A DNA stretch of 64,000 nt from Falsiroseomonas bella (lineage in GTDB: Bacteria > Pseudomonadota > Alphaproteobacteria > Acetobacterales > Acetobacteraceae): the NCBI RefSeq assembly GCF_003173615.1, contig NZ_QGNA01000002.1:620001-684000 (forward strand), given 5' to 3'. The translations under genes and the position numbers were made by a program. The first letter of the stretch is position 1. Each line of letters opens with the position of its first letter. The notes beneath the pieces were generated by a model, which had not been told where the DNA came from, ran no database searches, and saw nothing but the letters and a program-made list of their open reading frames with translations. Positions 62,985 through 64,000 of this stretch are shown piece after piece.

Positions 62985-63011
62985 TAATCGGCTCCGGAGG
63001 AGGGGTGTGCC

Positions 63012-64000
63012 ATGCGCATCGCGGTGATCGGCGGCGGGCCCGCCGGGCTCTACTTCGCCATCCTGATGAAGCGCGACTTCCCCGCGTCCCGCATCACGGT
63101 GGTGGAGCGCAATCGCGCCGACGACACGTTCGGCTTCGGCGTGGTGTTCAGTGACGCGACGCTCGACATCTTCCAGTCCGCCGACGACGCCTCCTACCGC
63201 GCGATCACCGAGAACTTCGCCTATTGGGACGACATCGAGATCCATGCGAAGGGATCGGTGCATCGCATCGGCGGCAACGGCTTCTGCGGTTGCTCCCGCC
63301 GCACCCTGCTGCTGCTGCTGCAGGACCGCGCGCGCGCGCTCGGCGTCGATCTGGAGTTCCGCCGCGAAGCTCGGCCCGAGGATTTCCCCGACGCCGACCT
63401 GATCGTCGCCGCCGACGGCATCAACTCCCCGATCCGCGAACGCTGGCGCGAACACTTCAGGCCCGAAGTGGACCTGCGCCCCAACCGCTTCGCCTGGATG
63501 GGCTCCACACGGCCCTTCGACGCCTTCACCTTCTTCTTCCGCGAGCGTCCGGAAGGCATTTTCATCGCGCATTGCTACCAGTACGAGAAGGGCGCCAGCA
63601 CCTGGGTTCTGGAAACCGATCCCGAGACCTTCGCCCGCGCCGGCCTCGAGGCCATGAACGAGGAAGAGAGCGCGCGCTACCTCGAAGGCGTCTTCGCGGA
63701 GGATCTGCAGGGCCACCGCCTGCTGATCAACCGCAGCAACTGGCGCCGCTTCCCCGCGATCAAGTGCGGGTCATGGGTGAAGGACAACATCGTCCTGCTC
63801 GGCGATGCCAAGGCGAGCGCGCATTTCTCCATCGGCTCCGGCACCAAGCTGGCGATGGAGGACGCGATCGCGCTGCACCAGGCCTTCCGTGCCGGTGGCA
63901 ACGTCGCGACCTGCCTCGCGCGCTTCGAATCCGCGCGCCGCGAGGATGTCGAGAAGATCCAGCACGCCGCCGACGTGTCGCTGGTCTGGTTCGAGCATGT
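63012..64000 (+). CDS. FAD monooxygenase (2-aminobenzoyl-CoA monooxygenase / salicylyl-CoA 5-hydroxylase type), 3'-truncated
   Basis: The reading frame is open from ATG 63012 to the window end (329 codons seen). GGAGGAGGGG precedes the start. The FAD motif RIAVIGGGPAGLYFAILMKR, the VVFSDATLDIFQSAD segment, DLIVAADGINSPIR and the second FAD site IVLLGDAKASAHFSIGSGTKL are those of CoA-thioester aromatic hydroxylases. Family members either hydroxylate and reduce 2-aminobenzoyl-CoA (with an added old-yellow-enzyme-like C-terminal domain) or 5-hydroxylate salicylyl-CoA; the decisive C-terminus is outside the window. The ligase, SDR, acyl-CoA dehydrogenase and RidA next door favour the aminobenzoyl reading. 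Confidence 0.9.
   Translation, partial: MRIAVIGGGPAGLYFAILMKRDFPASRITVVERNRADDTFGFGVVFSDATLDIFQSADDASYRAITENFAYWDDIEIHAKGSVHRIGGNGFCGCSRRTLLLLLQDRARALGVDLEFRREARPEDFPDADLIVAADGINSPIRERWREHFRPEVDLRPNRFAWMGSTRPFDAFTFFFRERPEGIFIAHCYQYEKGASTWVLETDPETFARAGLEAMNEEESARYLEGVFAEDLQGHRLLINRSNWRRFPAIKCGSWVKDNIVLLGDAKASAHFSIGSGTKLAMEDAIALHQAFRAGGNVATCLARFESARREDVEKIQHAADVSLVWFEH

Overview
The window is high-GC bacterial DNA with genes packed tightly on both strands, many joined by 4-bp ATGA or GTGA overlaps. The gene types point to an alphaproteobacterium, most probably a Roseomonas-like member of the Acetobacteraceae: a TRAP transporter, a Bug-type solute receptor, several hydantoinase/oxoprolinase genes, stacked dipeptide ABC transporters and anthranilyl-CoA-type aromatic catabolism. 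The genus is inferred. No rRNA, tRNA, insertion sequence, phage gene or CRISPR array was recognised, and no gene-free stretch exceeds 300 bases.

Layout. 0-9.2 kb: the end of a TRAP large permease, an M23 peptidase, a fumarylacetoacetase-family enzyme, a nitrate/sulfonate/taurine-type ABC importer operon, a DUF1622 membrane protein, and a three-gene export operon (HlyD adaptor, FtsX-like permease, ATPase; DevBCA/MacAB type). 9.2-15.1 kb: a DUF924 protein coupled to a large FAD/Fe-S 2-hydroxyacid dehydrogenase, a divergent serine-glyoxylate-type aminotransferase, and an orphan Bug receptor. 15.2-18.0 kb: a compact operon of type III polyketide synthase, methyltransferase and flavin oxidoreductase. 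18.0-19.8 kb: an enolase-superfamily enzyme and a dimeric-barrel protein on the other strand.

19.9-54.5 kb is a large amide/peptide scavenging region. It holds three complete dipeptide-type ABC importers, a fused HyuA-HyuB hydantoinase/oxoprolinase, two further HyuA and two HyuB genes, an AroM-family protein, a prolidase-like amidohydrolase, an M28-like peptidase, an M20 peptidase and a quinone-oxidoreductase-like protein. The likely logic is uptake of peptides or cyclic amides followed by ring opening and hydrolysis; actual substrates cannot be read from sequence. The receptor of the third importer appears to be a natural circular permutant of its family, the most unusual single protein in the window.

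54.5-57.6 kb carries NADP-isocitrate dehydrogenase, two very small genes and an HtrA-like protease with a lipoprotein signal. 57.6-64 kb is a coupled minus-strand operon (SDR, MarR regulator, crotonase, acyl-CoA dehydrogenase, aryl-CoA ligase, RidA-like protein) facing a divergent flavin monooxygenase cut by the window end. This matches an aerobic 2-aminobenzoyl-CoA (anthranilate) or related aryl-CoA pathway. The spacer between the two units holds two copies of a 13-base near-palindrome that may be the MarR operator.
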